Source: a virus. From it: 38,468 nt of DNA. Below the pieces are notes generated by a model, which saw nothing but the letters and a program-made list of their open reading frames with translations, had not been told where the DNA came from and did no database searches. This document shows, piece by piece, positions 6,683 through 13,723 of the stretch; the stretch's first letter is position 1; each line of letters opens with the position of its first letter. The stretch spans positions 1 through 38,468 of the IMG/VR virus record IMGVR_UViG_3300049846_002835; one strand, given 5' to 3'. The position numbers and the translations under genes were made by a program.

Positions 6683-7080
6683 CGCTTAAATTTACTCTTC
6701 CGTTTAAGCCCCTCCCTGTAAATCAATCCAAAGGATTTAGAAGAGGTGGGTTTATTGGAAAGTCTGAAAAATATAGAGAATACGAACCAATTTGCGCCGC
6801 CCATTTTGAATCACAAATTAAAAGTCAAAAATCAGCTGTTGATTATTTTTTTAATAAAAAATTTAAAAAACCTATAGCCATTCTTTTCAAGGTTCATCTT
6901 CCAAATCTTATTACCAAAGAAGGTGAGTATTCTAAAACAAGAGGAGATTGGGATGGGTTTCCAAAGGTAACTCAAGATATTTTATTCCGCTGCCTTAACC
7001 AAAACGATGCTCAGATACTTGATGGGAGAGTTGTTTTGGTTCCGAGTGATAGCGAAAAAACAGAGATAATTCTTTTTTAA
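6670..7080 (+). CDS. rusA: RusA-like Holliday junction resolvase
   Basis: A 136-residue protein matching the RusA fold. RGDWDGFPK at 91-99 gives the D-x-D-x3-K arrangement of the active site (Asp93, Asp95, Lys99), and NDAQI at 112-116 supplies the third acidic residue, Asp113. RusA is a dimeric magnesium-dependent nuclease that resolves four-way junctions made during recombination and replication, clearing branches before packaging. The usual asparagine after the second Asp is glycine here, a small departure. It is the last gene of the rightward recombination operon, and its stop overlaps the convergent 7077-7301 gene by 4 bases. Confidence 0.82.
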   Translation: MSELTLKFTLPFKPLPVNQSKGFRRGGFIGKSEKYREYEPICAAHFESQIKSQKSAVDYFFNKKFKKPIAILFKVHLPNLITKEGEYSKTRGDWDGFPKVTQDILFRCLNQNDAQILDGRVVLVPSDSEKTEIILF

Positions 7081-7301
7081 ATTCCAAAAAAGTCTTTTAT
7101 TTCCTGTAGGGTGTGCCAATGGTACTCATCGAAGATTGTTGTGTTTTTAATTTCATCTAGAGAAAATTCAAGTAGATAATATTCCACTCCGTCCACGGTA
7201 TAGATAGGGCATAAACTAATATCTCCGTAAGCCAGAGATCTATTTAGGGTAGCCACTGGGATGCCTTCCGAGGTTGGGATTTTTATGTATTTTGTAATCA
7301 T
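7077..7301 (-). CDS. Hypothetical protein after the LamG fibre, 74 aa
   Basis: A small acidic, aromatic protein. Its ATG overlaps the stop of the fibre gene by four bases (ATGA), so the two are co-translated. A fibre-assembly chaperone or tail-tip partner is possible from position only; there is no recognisable motif. It converges on the RusA gene. Confidence 0.65.
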   Translation of the reverse strand: MITKYIKIPTSEGIPVATLNRSLAYGDISLCPIYTVDGVEYYLLEFSLDEIKNTTIFDEYHWHTLQEIKDFFGI

Positions 7302-8323
7302 GGTGCATCGGCAACAAAAGCCGCTCCGTTTTGCATGGTTAGAACATTTCCAGCTTTAACACAGATAACATTAGGAAAGACATCTAATGAGTAATCCCCC
7401 ATTTGCCACCAACAAGCAGTAAAAGCCCATAGAATTGCATTTGACTGCCAATCGTAACCTTTGCCTGCGTTGTAAATAACCGATACCCCTGCGGCGTCTA
7501 GTTGAGAATAAATCAAGCCGACATCACCAATGGTTCCTGCAAAAAAGCTGTTTGCCGCATTTCTTGCGCCTACGGCGAAGTAAACGCCATTATTTTGGAT
7601 TGTTAAAGTTAGGTTGTCTTGGTTTACGGTCACTGCTTGTAGAACATTATTGACATATATTTTAACACCAGCCGCAGTCTGTGAGCCATCATAGGTATAG
7701 CAAACGTGATACCAAGTACCGATAACAGGAGTGAAGGCGTTTGTTGAAACTCTTATTCCATTAGCCCCAGACAAACTGTTAGCAATAACAACAGACAAAG
7801 CAGCCCCAGTCCATTCTATGCCATAGCCTTGATAATTTGCGGCTGAATTGTTGTGCCCCATAAGGTATCTAACCCCAGCTATTGTACTCCATTTAAACCA
7901 TCCAGACATTGTGTGAGGTTGAGTTCCTAAAATATTAAGGCCAGCCGATTGCGCCGACTCCCTGAGAGTGTCATTTGCTCCGTCGAAGGCAACGGACACA
8001 AGGTCGGAAAATGCAGATAATGCAGAAAAATAAGTCGTTCTTGAATTCCAAACCTTGTCAAATTCTTTAGAAAGGGAAGCGTATTCTGTTTCTATGTTTG
8101 TGCCAGATTTTATAACACGCCTAATTTGCCACATCGCTGTTGAATTAACAGGAGATATCTTGGTTCGCCCAAAATAAGAAAGGTTTGCGTTAACTCTATC
8201 CTCTCTTTCAAACATGAAGTTGTCAGTATCAACTCGCAAGCTTTCCCAAGATGAACTATCAAAAGCTTGGCCGACTCTTCGGCGAATCGTGCCCCAAAAT
8301 GAAGTTGTGTTTTCTGTCGCCAT
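7298..8323 (-). CDS. Tail fibre / receptor-binding protein with LamG-like domain
   Basis: A 341-residue protein. Residues about 105-290 form a concanavalin/LamG-type jelly-roll: the stretches HTMSGWFKW, GTWYHVCYTYDG, GVKIYVNNV and FAGTIGDVGLIYSQLDAAGV are the standard strands of LamG_3 domains. Such domains on phage proteins bind glycans at the cell surface. The N-terminus (about 1-60) probably attaches to the tail. The gene is separated from the other tail genes by the rightward early cassette and has its own promoter ending almost at the ATG. No ribosome site is visible. Host-range determination is the inferred role. Confidence 0.75.
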   Translation of the reverse strand: MATENTTSFWGTIRRRVGQAFDSSSWESLRVDTDNFMFEREDRVNANLSYFGRTKISPVNSTAMWQIRRVIKSGTNIETEYASLSKEFDKVWNSRTTYFSALSAFSDLVSVAFDGANDTLRESAQSAGLNILGTQPHTMSGWFKWSTIAGVRYLMGHNNSAANYQGYGIEWTGAALSVVIANSLSGANGIRVSTNAFTPVIGTWYHVCYTYDGSQTAAGVKIYVNNVLQAVTVNQDNLTLTIQNNGVYFAVGARNAANSFFAGTIGDVGLIYSQLDAAGVSVIYNAGKGYDWQSNAILWAFTACWWQMGDYSLDVFPNVICVKAGNVLTMQNGAAFVADAP

Positions 8324-8329
8324 TAGAAA

Positions 8330-8357
8330 ATAATAAGCGAATTTTAGACCTTTTCAA
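8330..8357 (-). promoter_or_regulatory. Promoter of the LamG fibre gene
   Basis: On the minus strand TTGAAA (8357-8352), a 16-bp spacer and TATTAT (8335-8330) each match consensus at five of six positions. Transcription would start at about 8323, the A of the ATG itself. There is no Shine-Dalgarno sequence, so the mRNA may be leaderless. Confidence 0.5.
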
Positions 8358-8405
8358 AGTTATTAGATTTAAGTAAAAATGCCATGACAAAAACCGGAGG
8401 TTATT

Positions 8406-8939
8406 ATGTCGAAAGAAACAAAAAAAGATCGTGTCAAAAAAATGAAGGTTAAAAAAGAATTTGAATTCACGCTTACGGATAAGGATATTTTAGAGAAATC
8501 CGCTAATGCATCTTCCTTGAACGAAAAGCTCAAGGAAAAGCTAAGGGAATTTGATGGCGTAAAAAAGGTTTTTTCCGGCCAAATTAAAGAGTTGAAAACC
8601 GAGCTGGATAATGAACTTATGAAAATCCAGACAAGAAAAGAAACTAAGGTTTGCGAGGCTGAAGAGGTCTATAACTATGAGACAGGAGACCTTACTGTTT
8701 TAATTAAAGGGAAAACACATCTAGTTAGACCAATGACCATTAATGAAAAGCAAATGTTTATGGATATTGTTAGTGAGTCACCAAAGGCCGCCAAAGTAGG
8801 AGCCATCGGAAAGGCTATCAACAAGGCTAAGAAGACAAAAGAAGAGAAAGAAAAAGAACTTAAAAAAGAGCTAGAATACATCAATGCTAAGCAAACTAAT
8901 GGAGTTATGTCACAAGAGACTTCAACTTTAAACCAATAG
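8406..8939 (+). CDS. Conserved-type phage coiled-coil protein, 177 aa
   Basis: A Lys/Glu-rich protein. Residues about 25-80 form a coiled coil with regular Leu spacing (EKLKEKLREFDGVKKVFSG). The centre, VYNYETGDLTVLI and VRPMTINEKQ, follows the pattern of small phage proteins whose conserved end reads R-x-M-T-x-x-E-x-Q. Members usually sit near recombinase operons; no biochemical role is known to me. A very strong ribosome site, CCGGAGG, precedes the ATG. Residues 131-160 are another charged helix. It is separated from the recombination genes by the convergent fibre gene. Confidence 0.75.
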   Translation: MSKETKKDRVKKMKVKKEFEFTLTDKDILEKSANASSLNEKLKEKLREFDGVKKVFSGQIKELKTELDNELMKIQTRKETKVCEAEEVYNYETGDLTVLIKGKTHLVRPMTINEKQMFMDIVSESPKAAKVGAIGKAINKAKKTKEEKEKELKKELEYINAKQTNGVMSQETSTLNQ

Positions 8940-8949
8940 GCTTTATAAT
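8921..8949 (+). promoter_or_regulatory. Rightward promoter with perfect -10
   Basis: TATAAT at 8944-8949 is a perfect -10 box. TTCAAC at 8921-8926, 17 bases upstream, is a poor -35. It lies at the very end of the 8406-8939 gene and would start transcription near 8956, at the left edge of a structured RNA candidate. Confidence 0.5.
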
Positions 8950-8955
8950 AAAAAT

Positions 8956-9060
8956 GCGGTAACTCTGTGTGGAAGGCTAGAACCATGTTTGAGCGTCGCT
9001 ATACAAAATGCTCAAGCGGATAAATAAGCATGGCCCGTGCGACACTAGTCAGGGCTTTTT
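8956..9060 (+). ncRNA. Structured RNA candidate / attenuating leader
   Basis: A stretch of about 105 nt lies between a perfect -10 box and a T5-tailed terminator, and no open frame explains it. Nested pairings are visible: outer CCATG (8983-8987) with CATGG (9029-9033), enclosing TTGAGC (8989-8994) with GCTCAA (9010-9015). The base g9033 is shared between the outer stem and the terminator stem, so the two could be alternatives. It may be an independent small RNA or a leader that controls the two membrane peptides downstream. It does not fold as a tRNA. Confidence 0.5.
9033..9060 (+). terminator. Rho-independent terminator, rightward
   Basis: GCCC (9033-9036) pairs with GGGC (9052-9055), with an inner GAC/GTC stem, and is followed by five Ts. 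It ends the structured RNA candidate 14 bases before the first membrane peptide gene, whose own ribosome site (AGAGG) lies just after it. Confidence 0.55.
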
Positions 9061-9073
9061 AAAGAGGTAGTGA

Positions 9074-9148
9074 ATGGGGAATAAAATTAATCTAATCGAC
9101 TTCTGGGCACTAGCTGTTGTTTTTATGATTATTGCGTGGTTTGTGTGA
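9074..9148 (+). CDS. 24-aa single-span membrane peptide
   Basis: ATG with AGAGGT upstream. The peptide is almost entirely one hydrophobic segment (FWALAVVFMIIAWFV), so it should insert in the inner membrane. Its stop overlaps the GTG of the next small gene. The pair could act in lysis timing or superinfection exclusion, but there is no homology to support a function. Confidence 0.45.
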   Translation: MGNKINLIDFWALAVVFMIIAWFV

Positions 9149-9270
9149 AAAAAATAACTGAATTATTAATCTTTTTTAGTCTAGCTGTTTTTGCTATTTT
9201 CTTTTGGATTCTAACTTCTTGGGCACTTGGAATAAAACAATCTACTTATAATCCCGACCGTGAACAATAG
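9145..9270 (+). CDS. 41-aa membrane peptide (GTG start)
   Basis: Starts at a GTG that overlaps the stop of the 24-aa peptide (GTGTGA). One membrane span (LLIFFSLAVFAIFFWILTSW) is followed by a short polar tail. It overlaps the convergent gene at 9242 by 29 bases. Coupled translation of two tiny membrane proteins is seen in some phage lysis and exclusion modules; here it is only a suggestion. Confidence 0.45.
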   Translation: MKKITELLIFFSLAVFAIFFWILTSWALGIKQSTYNPDREQ

Positions 9271-9529
9271 AAATTGGGGCTGATTTTTCCAAACCCCTAA
9301 TCGTTCTAATCGCATCCTTTACAAGCTCTAAAGTATGTAATTTATAATGTTCGGCCCAAAACTTCACAAGCCTTTTCCCAACGTAACCCTGATTTACTAG
9401 CAACCTAAAAATCTTTGGCCCATAAATATATTTTGAAATTTCAGCGCATAGTCTATAGGCGTCTGGGTCTCCGAAAACGCACCTTCGGAATAAAGCCATG
9501 TCTTTCGGATTGTATTTTGTAAAACTCAT
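9242..9529 (-). CDS. Hypothetical protein, 95 aa, end of the late operon
   Basis: A basic, helical protein (IFRLLVNQGYVGKRLVKFW) with a good ribosome site (AAGGTGGTCAACC). It is the last leftward gene after the phosphoesterase and converges on the small membrane peptides. Not recognised, and no membrane or metal motifs are seen. Confidence 0.65.
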   Translation of the reverse strand: MSFTKYNPKDMALFRRCVFGDPDAYRLCAEISKYIYGPKIFRLLVNQGYVGKRLVKFWAEHYKLHTLELVKDAIRTIRGLEKSAPISIVHGRDYK

Positions 9530-9544
9530 GGTTGACCACCTTTT

Positions 9545-10513
9545 CTAGTAGTGTATAAACCTTGGCCCTAGTTGGTCAATAACTCCAAAGCCTAAAGTGA
9601 ATTCTTGAATCTTTGTATCTGTGTAACTTAAGCCTTTTGAATTCGGATCACCCATTAATCCAGCATTAAGCTCAAAAAATGTATCTCCTCCAAACCGGCG
9701 ATAAGAAACTCCTCCTCGATGAGTGTGACCAACAACCATCGACATAAGATTTTTATCTCTATGCTGGCCAAGTGCATTTAAATAACCATGGTGGAATCCT
9801 ATTCCTTGAATCTTTAAAATATCCCTATAATCTTCAACAAGTGTGACCCCGTTAAATGTTGCAATCTTTTTTAGATAATCTTTAGCAATGTGTTCGAACT
9901 CTGGCAGACCCTCCATAACTCTTTTGATTGGGCGGACGTCGTGATTACCTAAAAGGTTGAACATTTTGGCTTTTGGGTTGTCTTTTCTAAGGGTGGCAAA
10001 AAATTCCTCAGCCATCCCCCTTGCTAGTTCAATCTCTTCTTGTGGTTTATAAATATTATGAGACCTTGGAAATTTAGAATAAGAATACATGTCGAAGAGA
10101 TCGCCCATTTGGATAATGTATTTTGGCTTTTCTTTTTTATTGAACTCTAGGAATAATTTTTGAGTTGGCTTATGAATAAACGGGAAATGTGTATCGCCTG
10201 CAATTGCCATTAAATCTTTAACGCTGAATTTGCTCCTAGTAATTCTTGTTTCATAAAGACTGACTTGTTTTTCAATATCATAACCATAAAGTTTCTCAGC
10301 TATTTCTTTGCCAGTTAATTTCCTTTGATGTCTTATATCTTTTGTGTCTTCTATAACCCCTGCTAGGAGTAGAATCTTTTGCCATCCACCATGTTGATTT
10401 ATTTGCCTTTGGGAGATTCCAAAATCGACTGCCTCTCTAACAGTTGGGACTTTGCCAAGATCCTTAAAAAGAGCTGTGGCTTTCGAGACAATTTCATGCT
10501 CGCTTAACTTCAT
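9545..10513 (-). CDS. Metallophosphoesterase with N-terminal HNH-repeat-like module
   Basis: A 322-residue protein. Residues about 5-53 (LGKVPTVREAVDFG ... GGWQKILLLAG) resemble the short DNA-binding repeat found beside homing HNH nucleases. Residues 100-322 are a calcineurin-like phosphoesterase with all metal-binding blocks: GDTH 106-109, GDLFD 137-141, GNHD 189-192, HHG 241-243, GHTH 262-265. It would hydrolyse phosphomonoesters or phosphodiesters, possibly of DNA. It lies after the spanin genes at the end of the late operon. The DNA-binding module suggests a nucleic acid or end-processing substrate rather than a small molecule. Only a weak ribosome site is visible. Confidence 0.85.
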   Translation of the reverse strand: MKLSEHEIVSKATALFKDLGKVPTVREAVDFGISQRQINQHGGWQKILLLAGVIEDTKDIRHQRKLTGKEIAEKLYGYDIEKQVSLYETRITRSKFSVKDLMAIAGDTHFPFIHKPTQKLFLEFNKKEKPKYIIQMGDLFDMYSYSKFPRSHNIYKPQEEIELARGMAEEFFATLRKDNPKAKMFNLLGNHDVRPIKRVMEGLPEFEHIAKDYLKKIATFNGVTLVEDYRDILKIQGIGFHHGYLNALGQHRDKNLMSMVVGHTHRGGVSYRRFGGDTFFELNAGLMGDPNSKGLSYTDTKIQEFTLGFGVIDQLGPRFIHY

Positions 10514-10548
10514 AATGTAATTCTATCTTATTTATTGATTAACGCAAA

Positions 10549-10908
10549 TTAAGGTCGACACTCTGGGTCTCTTGGGTGCCTTTCACACAAAAGAGTAAAC
10601 TTCCCAGCAAGATCATTCCAAGAATCTTCAAGGGCTTCTGAGTCATTTAAATTTGTGCATCTGCTGTTTTTTGATTCTATAAAGCTTTTCATATAGCTCT
10701 GCTGATCTTCGGGCAGCCTAGGGTCAAAACAAGCAAGCGAAGCATCGCCGATCAAGCAATCTTCAAAAAGTGGTTTCTTAATGTTTGGATGTGTTGGACA
10801 CGACATTGCCAGTAATCCGAGAAAGGGCCCGAATAAGAACCAGTCTTTCTTGGTCGGTCTCGGCTTTTCTGATTTGCATGAAAATGATTCTTCTTTCTTC
10901 TTTCTCAT
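10549..10908 (-). CDS. Outer-membrane spanin-like lipoprotein (Rz1-type)
   Basis: A 119-residue protein. A Lys-rich start is followed by FLFGPFLGLLAMSC, a hydrophobic segment ending in a lipobox with the modifiable Cys near residue 37. The mature part contains several cysteines and ends CERHPRDPECRP. It overlaps the 3' 131 bases of the 10778-11044 gene in another frame, the same architecture as lambda Rz/Rz1. Outer spanins join the inner spanin to fuse the two membranes at lysis. The signal is longer than usual and the lipobox has Met at -2, so the call is provisional. AGAGG precedes the ATG. Confidence 0.6.
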   Translation of the reverse strand: MRKKKEESFSCKSEKPRPTKKDWFLFGPFLGLLAMSCPTHPNIKKPLFEDCLIGDASLACFDPRLPEDQQSYMKSFIESKNSRCTNLNDSEALEDSWNDLAGKFTLLCERHPRDPECRP

Positions 10909-11044
10909 GGATAGCCTCTTCTTTCATTCTGGATATTTTAATCTTCATCCACTCGTCGTAAAAACGCTCGGCCCATTTGTCCAATATTTTTATTGAAGCA
11001 AATAAGCCGGCGAGCGATTTAATAAATATGTAAATCTGTGTCAT
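10778..11044 (-). CDS. Inner-membrane spanin-like protein (Rz-type)
   Basis: An 88-residue protein with a hydrophobic N-terminus (IYIFIKSLAGLFASIKIL) followed by a charged, coiled-coil-like region (KEEAIHEKEERRIIFMQIRK). Size, topology and the overlapping lipoprotein gene fit an inner spanin. The hydrophobic stretch contains two lysines, so it may be an amphipathic anchor and not a true span. It starts four bases before the stop of the holin-like gene, within the lysis cassette. Confidence 0.5.
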   Translation of the reverse strand: MTQIYIFIKSLAGLFASIKILDKWAERFYDEWMKIKISRMKEEAIHEKEERRIIFMQIRKAETDQERLVLIRALSRITGNVVSNTSKH

Positions 11045-11379
11045 TTCTTTTGTACGTTATAGATAGAGAAATATTTCAACCAAGGCACAATGGTATTTCT
11101 GAATTTTTGAACTTTCGTGGCCCACTCAGGTGCCTTTGAAAGCCTAAGTGCCACTTCTGGCAAAAGCAATAAAGCTTCAACTGCGGTGGAAAGGATTGTA
11201 AAAACAGCTCCAACGAAACCAACCCACTTGGCTGCTACAACTAGCAATGGCCCAACCTTGGGGATACTAGAAACAAAAGCTAATGCACTTGCTAGCCACT
11301 CTGGATTTGATGCCGGATCTTGAGCAAAACATGAGATTGAAAGGATGGATGCACCTAATAGGATTAAGATTTTTTTCAT
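11041..11379 (-). CDS. Holin-like exported membrane protein, 112 aa
   Basis: Begins with a Sec-type signal (MKKILILLGASILSISCFAQ) and contains one or two further hydrophobic segments, VGPLLVVAAKWVGFVGAVF and ILSTAVEALLLLPEVAL. The signal ends in ISCFAQ, so either signal peptidase I or a lipobox could act. It lies between the endolysin and the spanin pair, where a holin or pinholin is expected. A strong AAGGAG precedes the ATG, which overlaps the endolysin stop. Confidence 0.5.
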   Translation of the reverse strand: MKKILILLGASILSISCFAQDPASNPEWLASALAFVSSIPKVGPLLVVAAKWVGFVGAVFTILSTAVEALLLLPEVALRLSKAPEWATKVQKFRNTIVPWLKYFSIYNVQKK

Positions 11380-11819
11380 AAAATTCTCCTTTTTGATTGT
11401 CCATGAATATGTTCTTCGGTTCCTAAGTGAAAGTAAAATGGATTCGGCTTTCCTGATTTTCTACCAATGGCAGCGACGTGCGCTAAGTCTCTCGATCCAT
11501 CCGCTATTAAATCATCGATGTCATCCGTTGTAAAACCAACGCCTTTGGTTCTAATATCGAAAGCCCTTCTCTCTGCTTCAGTATGACACTCTTCTTTCGA
11601 TTGGCTTATTTTGGGCCCAATAATATATGTAAAAACAATTTTAATTCCTCTTTCTTGGCAGAAATTAAAACAGTAATCGGCAACAATTAAAAGATTTAAA
11701 TCAACCCTATGCCAATCCTTGGGATTGACGCCTTCTTTGTACTCACATTGGGTTGTTAGTTTGTTGATAATGGATGCAATTTCTTGGCTACTTAACTGGT
11801 CGCCAGTTTTTTTGTTCAT
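11376..11819 (-). CDS. Endolysin, M15-type peptidoglycan peptidase
   Basis: A 147-residue single-domain enzyme. HTEAERRAFDIRT (79-91) supplies the zinc-binding His79 and Asp88 with the spacing of M15 D-Ala/L-Ala-D-Glu carboxypeptidases. EEHIHGQ (135-141) supplies the last His. Related phage enzymes cut peptide stems of peptidoglycan at lysis. There is no signal peptide, so a holin should release it. Neighbours are membrane proteins on both sides, confirming a lysis cassette. It overlaps the upstream gene by 32 bases. Confidence 0.8.
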   Translation of the reverse strand: MNKKTGDQLSSQEIASIINKLTTQCEYKEGVNPKDWHRVDLNLLIVADYCFNFCQERGIKIVFTYIIGPKISQSKEECHTEAERRAFDIRTKGVGFTTDDIDDLIADGSRDLAHVAAIGRKSGKPNPFYFHLGTEEHIHGQSKRRIL

Positions 11820-12060
11820 AAATACCTAGTCTTTCTTCGATTCTTATTAGTGAATCTCTCATTAAAAGCTGGCTTTCTTTTACTTTCCCAGTGTCGGATT
11901 TTACCTGAGCGACTTCTTTTTTATCATAAGATTGAGAGGCTTCTATTCTTGTAATGCTAGTGAAGACCCATATAGAAAAAACACACGCCGACCCGATTAA
12001 GCCAGTTGAAATCCATAATCCTAGTTCACGAGCGATTCTAAATGAGTTTACTTTTTTCAA
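11788..12060 (-). CDS. Membrane protein with coiled coil, holin or lysis accessory candidate
   Basis: A 90-residue protein with one transmembrane span (WISTGLIGSACVFSIWVF) followed by a charged helical tail (KSDTGKVKESQLLMRDSLIR). This N-in/C-out layout is seen in hemolysin-XhlA-like and Rz-like lysis proteins. It immediately precedes the endolysin. Which of this gene and 11041-11379 is the holin cannot be decided from sequence. Confidence 0.55.
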   Translation of the reverse strand: MKKVNSFRIARELGLWISTGLIGSACVFSIWVFTSITRIEASQSYDKKEVAQVKSDTGKVKESQLLMRDSLIRIEERLGIYEQKNWRPVK

Positions 12061-12070
12061 AAATCCACCT

Positions 12071-13084
12071 TTATGGATATAGGTAAAGCGTTAGTCCATA
12101 GGTTGTTAAATTTGAATTCGATGCGCCTGCAGACTGCGCTCCACCGACATGAATTCTAAACACGTCGTTATCAGCAACATTAAAACACTGCATCATGGTG
12201 CCCATGTCGTTATAATATTCGCCGAATAAACATTGGCCTGCAGTCATTGACTGTGGGTCGGTTGTAAACTGAGAGGCATTAATAGACGCACATGCATAAA
12301 CCAACCCAGACATCTGGGCAGAAAAGCTTGCACAAAGAACCCCTGCGTCGGTTACTGTTGCGGAGAATCCATTTGTGGCACTGTTGTCCACTGTGATTGA
12401 TCCGGATGCTGTTATTGTAGATGAGAACTTGGCGACTCGTGTATTTGTTGAGCCAGTGCCGTTATATCGCCCCATAATAACTTTACCGATGACGTTGCTT
12501 GAAGACCCAGTGGCGGCGATCGTGATGCTTCCTGGCCCATTTGTGATTGTTATGCCAGAGCCAGACGTTATAGTCGCCGCTAGTGGCGAATTTCCAGTGC
12601 GCCCAATTAGTAGCTGGCCATCTGTCTGTGCAATAGAGCTCAATGTGTTGGATGCTGAAAAATAAGCGACCGAATTAGCAGTCCCAGATCCAGTGATGTC
12701 AGACGTGTCGCAATTCGCCCATGCCGCATTAATGTAACACTTAAAACTATTTGTTGATGTGTTATAAATCATCATCCCATTTGTGGCGTTTAGTGCATTC
12801 ATTTGCGCTGTTGTCATTCTTGAAAGCATCAAGGCTTTTGTTACAGAATTAATCTCTATCCCGATACTTGAATTGGTCGTTGCTTGTGATCCGGCTGTTG
12901 GCCCTAGGAGCAAAGAGGCATTCGTCGTGACAGTCAACTCCGGCGTGGACGAGGAGTCTAATATTTGGAATGGCACATAAGTTTGAGCTGGTATTTTTTT
13001 AGCCTGAAACTGACTGGCCTTTTCAATTCTCCCAGTCGCCGAGAATACCGATAATGAAAGTAAAAATAAAAAAAAGAACTTCAT
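12071..13084 (-). CDS. Tail-fibre-like protein with Sec signal peptide
   Basis: A 337-residue protein starting at 13084 (AGGAG, five bases before the ATG). Residues 1-18 (MKFFFLFLLSLSVFSATG) are a clear signal peptide. The body is Ser/Thr/Gly/Ala-rich. MLSRMTTAQMNALNA and GMMIYNTSTNSFKCYINAAW match repeats common in fibre and surface proteins. The C-terminal 100 residues look like a small beta-sandwich head. An exported fibre is odd, because virion proteins assemble in the cytoplasm. It may act as a surface or periplasmic factor, or the signal may be tolerated. The position is between tail tip genes and lysis genes. Confidence 0.65.
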   Translation of the reverse strand: MKFFFLFLLSLSVFSATGRIEKASQFQAKKIPAQTYVPFQILDSSSTPELTVTTNASLLLGPTAGSQATTNSSIGIEINSVTKALMLSRMTTAQMNALNATNGMMIYNTSTNSFKCYINAAWANCDTSDITGSGTANSVAYFSASNTLSSIAQTDGQLLIGRTGNSPLAATITSGSGITITNGPGSITIAATGSSSNVIGKVIMGRYNGTGSTNTRVAKFSSTITASGSITVDNSATNGFSATVTDAGVLCASFSAQMSGLVYACASINASQFTTDPQSMTAGQCLFGEYYNDMGTMMQCFNVADNDVFRIHVGGAQSAGASNSNLTTYGLTLYLYP

Positions 13085-13091
13085 AAAACTC

Positions 13092-13721
13092 CTAATTGCT
13101 TCTGCTGATTTCAACGTATCTATCGAGTGCTGAAATATATTTTAATTGTAAAGTGTTGCCTCTTGCTAGTTCACAATCACCATTAAGCAAGCATCCCTTG
13201 GACGCATCATTATGGAGAACTGTTACTGTGTTGGTGTCGTGATTTCCTATTAGAGTCACGACTGCTCCATCTAGTGGAACCACAGCTGCAAATGGCGTGG
13301 ATGAAAGAGTTATGGCCCCAGCGTTTCCTTGAACCAGCCAATCTTGGTCATCGTAAAGATTATTAAGAGCGATTGTGTCACTTGCTGTTAAAGTTAGATC
13401 AGAATTTCCAGCTTTTTTACTCGTGACCGGAACCCAGACCGCAGCTCCGAGAGTTGAATCCATTAAAACAAAATGCCTTCTCGGGCTTGAACTTGTATTA
13501 ATCCATCTACTTCCGACTCCGTATCCATCGCCTGAATCGTCGTTTACTGTTGGGTCAAGTGTGGCAGCAAAATTACATTTTGCCCCAGCCCCTCCAAGAT
13601 ATCCCCTTGTGACCGCATGGGTATCCGCTGTCGGTGTGCCGACTGCGACTGGTAAGCTTGCGTCTGGTTGTGTTACTGAAGCACCTTGAGAAAATTTGAG
13701 CGTCTTAATTTCGGCTGCCAT
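13092..13721 (-). CDS. Tail fibre / tip protein, 209 aa
   Basis: A beta-rich protein. Its centre, DDSGDGYGVGSRWIN then GAAVWVPV, follows a pattern found in phage fibre and appendage proteins (Gly-Ser-Trp-x-Asn followed by Ala-x-Trp). The N-terminus probably binds the upstream tail protein. No enzyme motif is seen. It sits between the 691-aa tail tip protein and the exported fibre-like protein in the leftward late operon. Confidence 0.6.
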   Translation of the reverse strand: MAAEIKTLKFSQGASVTQPDASLPVAVGTPTADTHAVTRGYLGGAGAKCNFAATLDPTVNDDSGDGYGVGSRWINTSSSPRRHFVLMDSTLGAAVWVPVTSKKAGNSDLTLTASDTIALNNLYDDQDWLVQGNAGAITLSSTPFAAVVPLDGAVVTLIGNHDTNTVTVLHNDASKGCLLNGDCELARGNTLQLKYISALDRYVEISRSN

Positions 13722-13723
13722 TT

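Noticed and set aside
8956-9060. tRNA gene
   Set aside because: No cloverleaf, no T-psi-C-like loop and no CCA-type acceptor pairing can be drawn.
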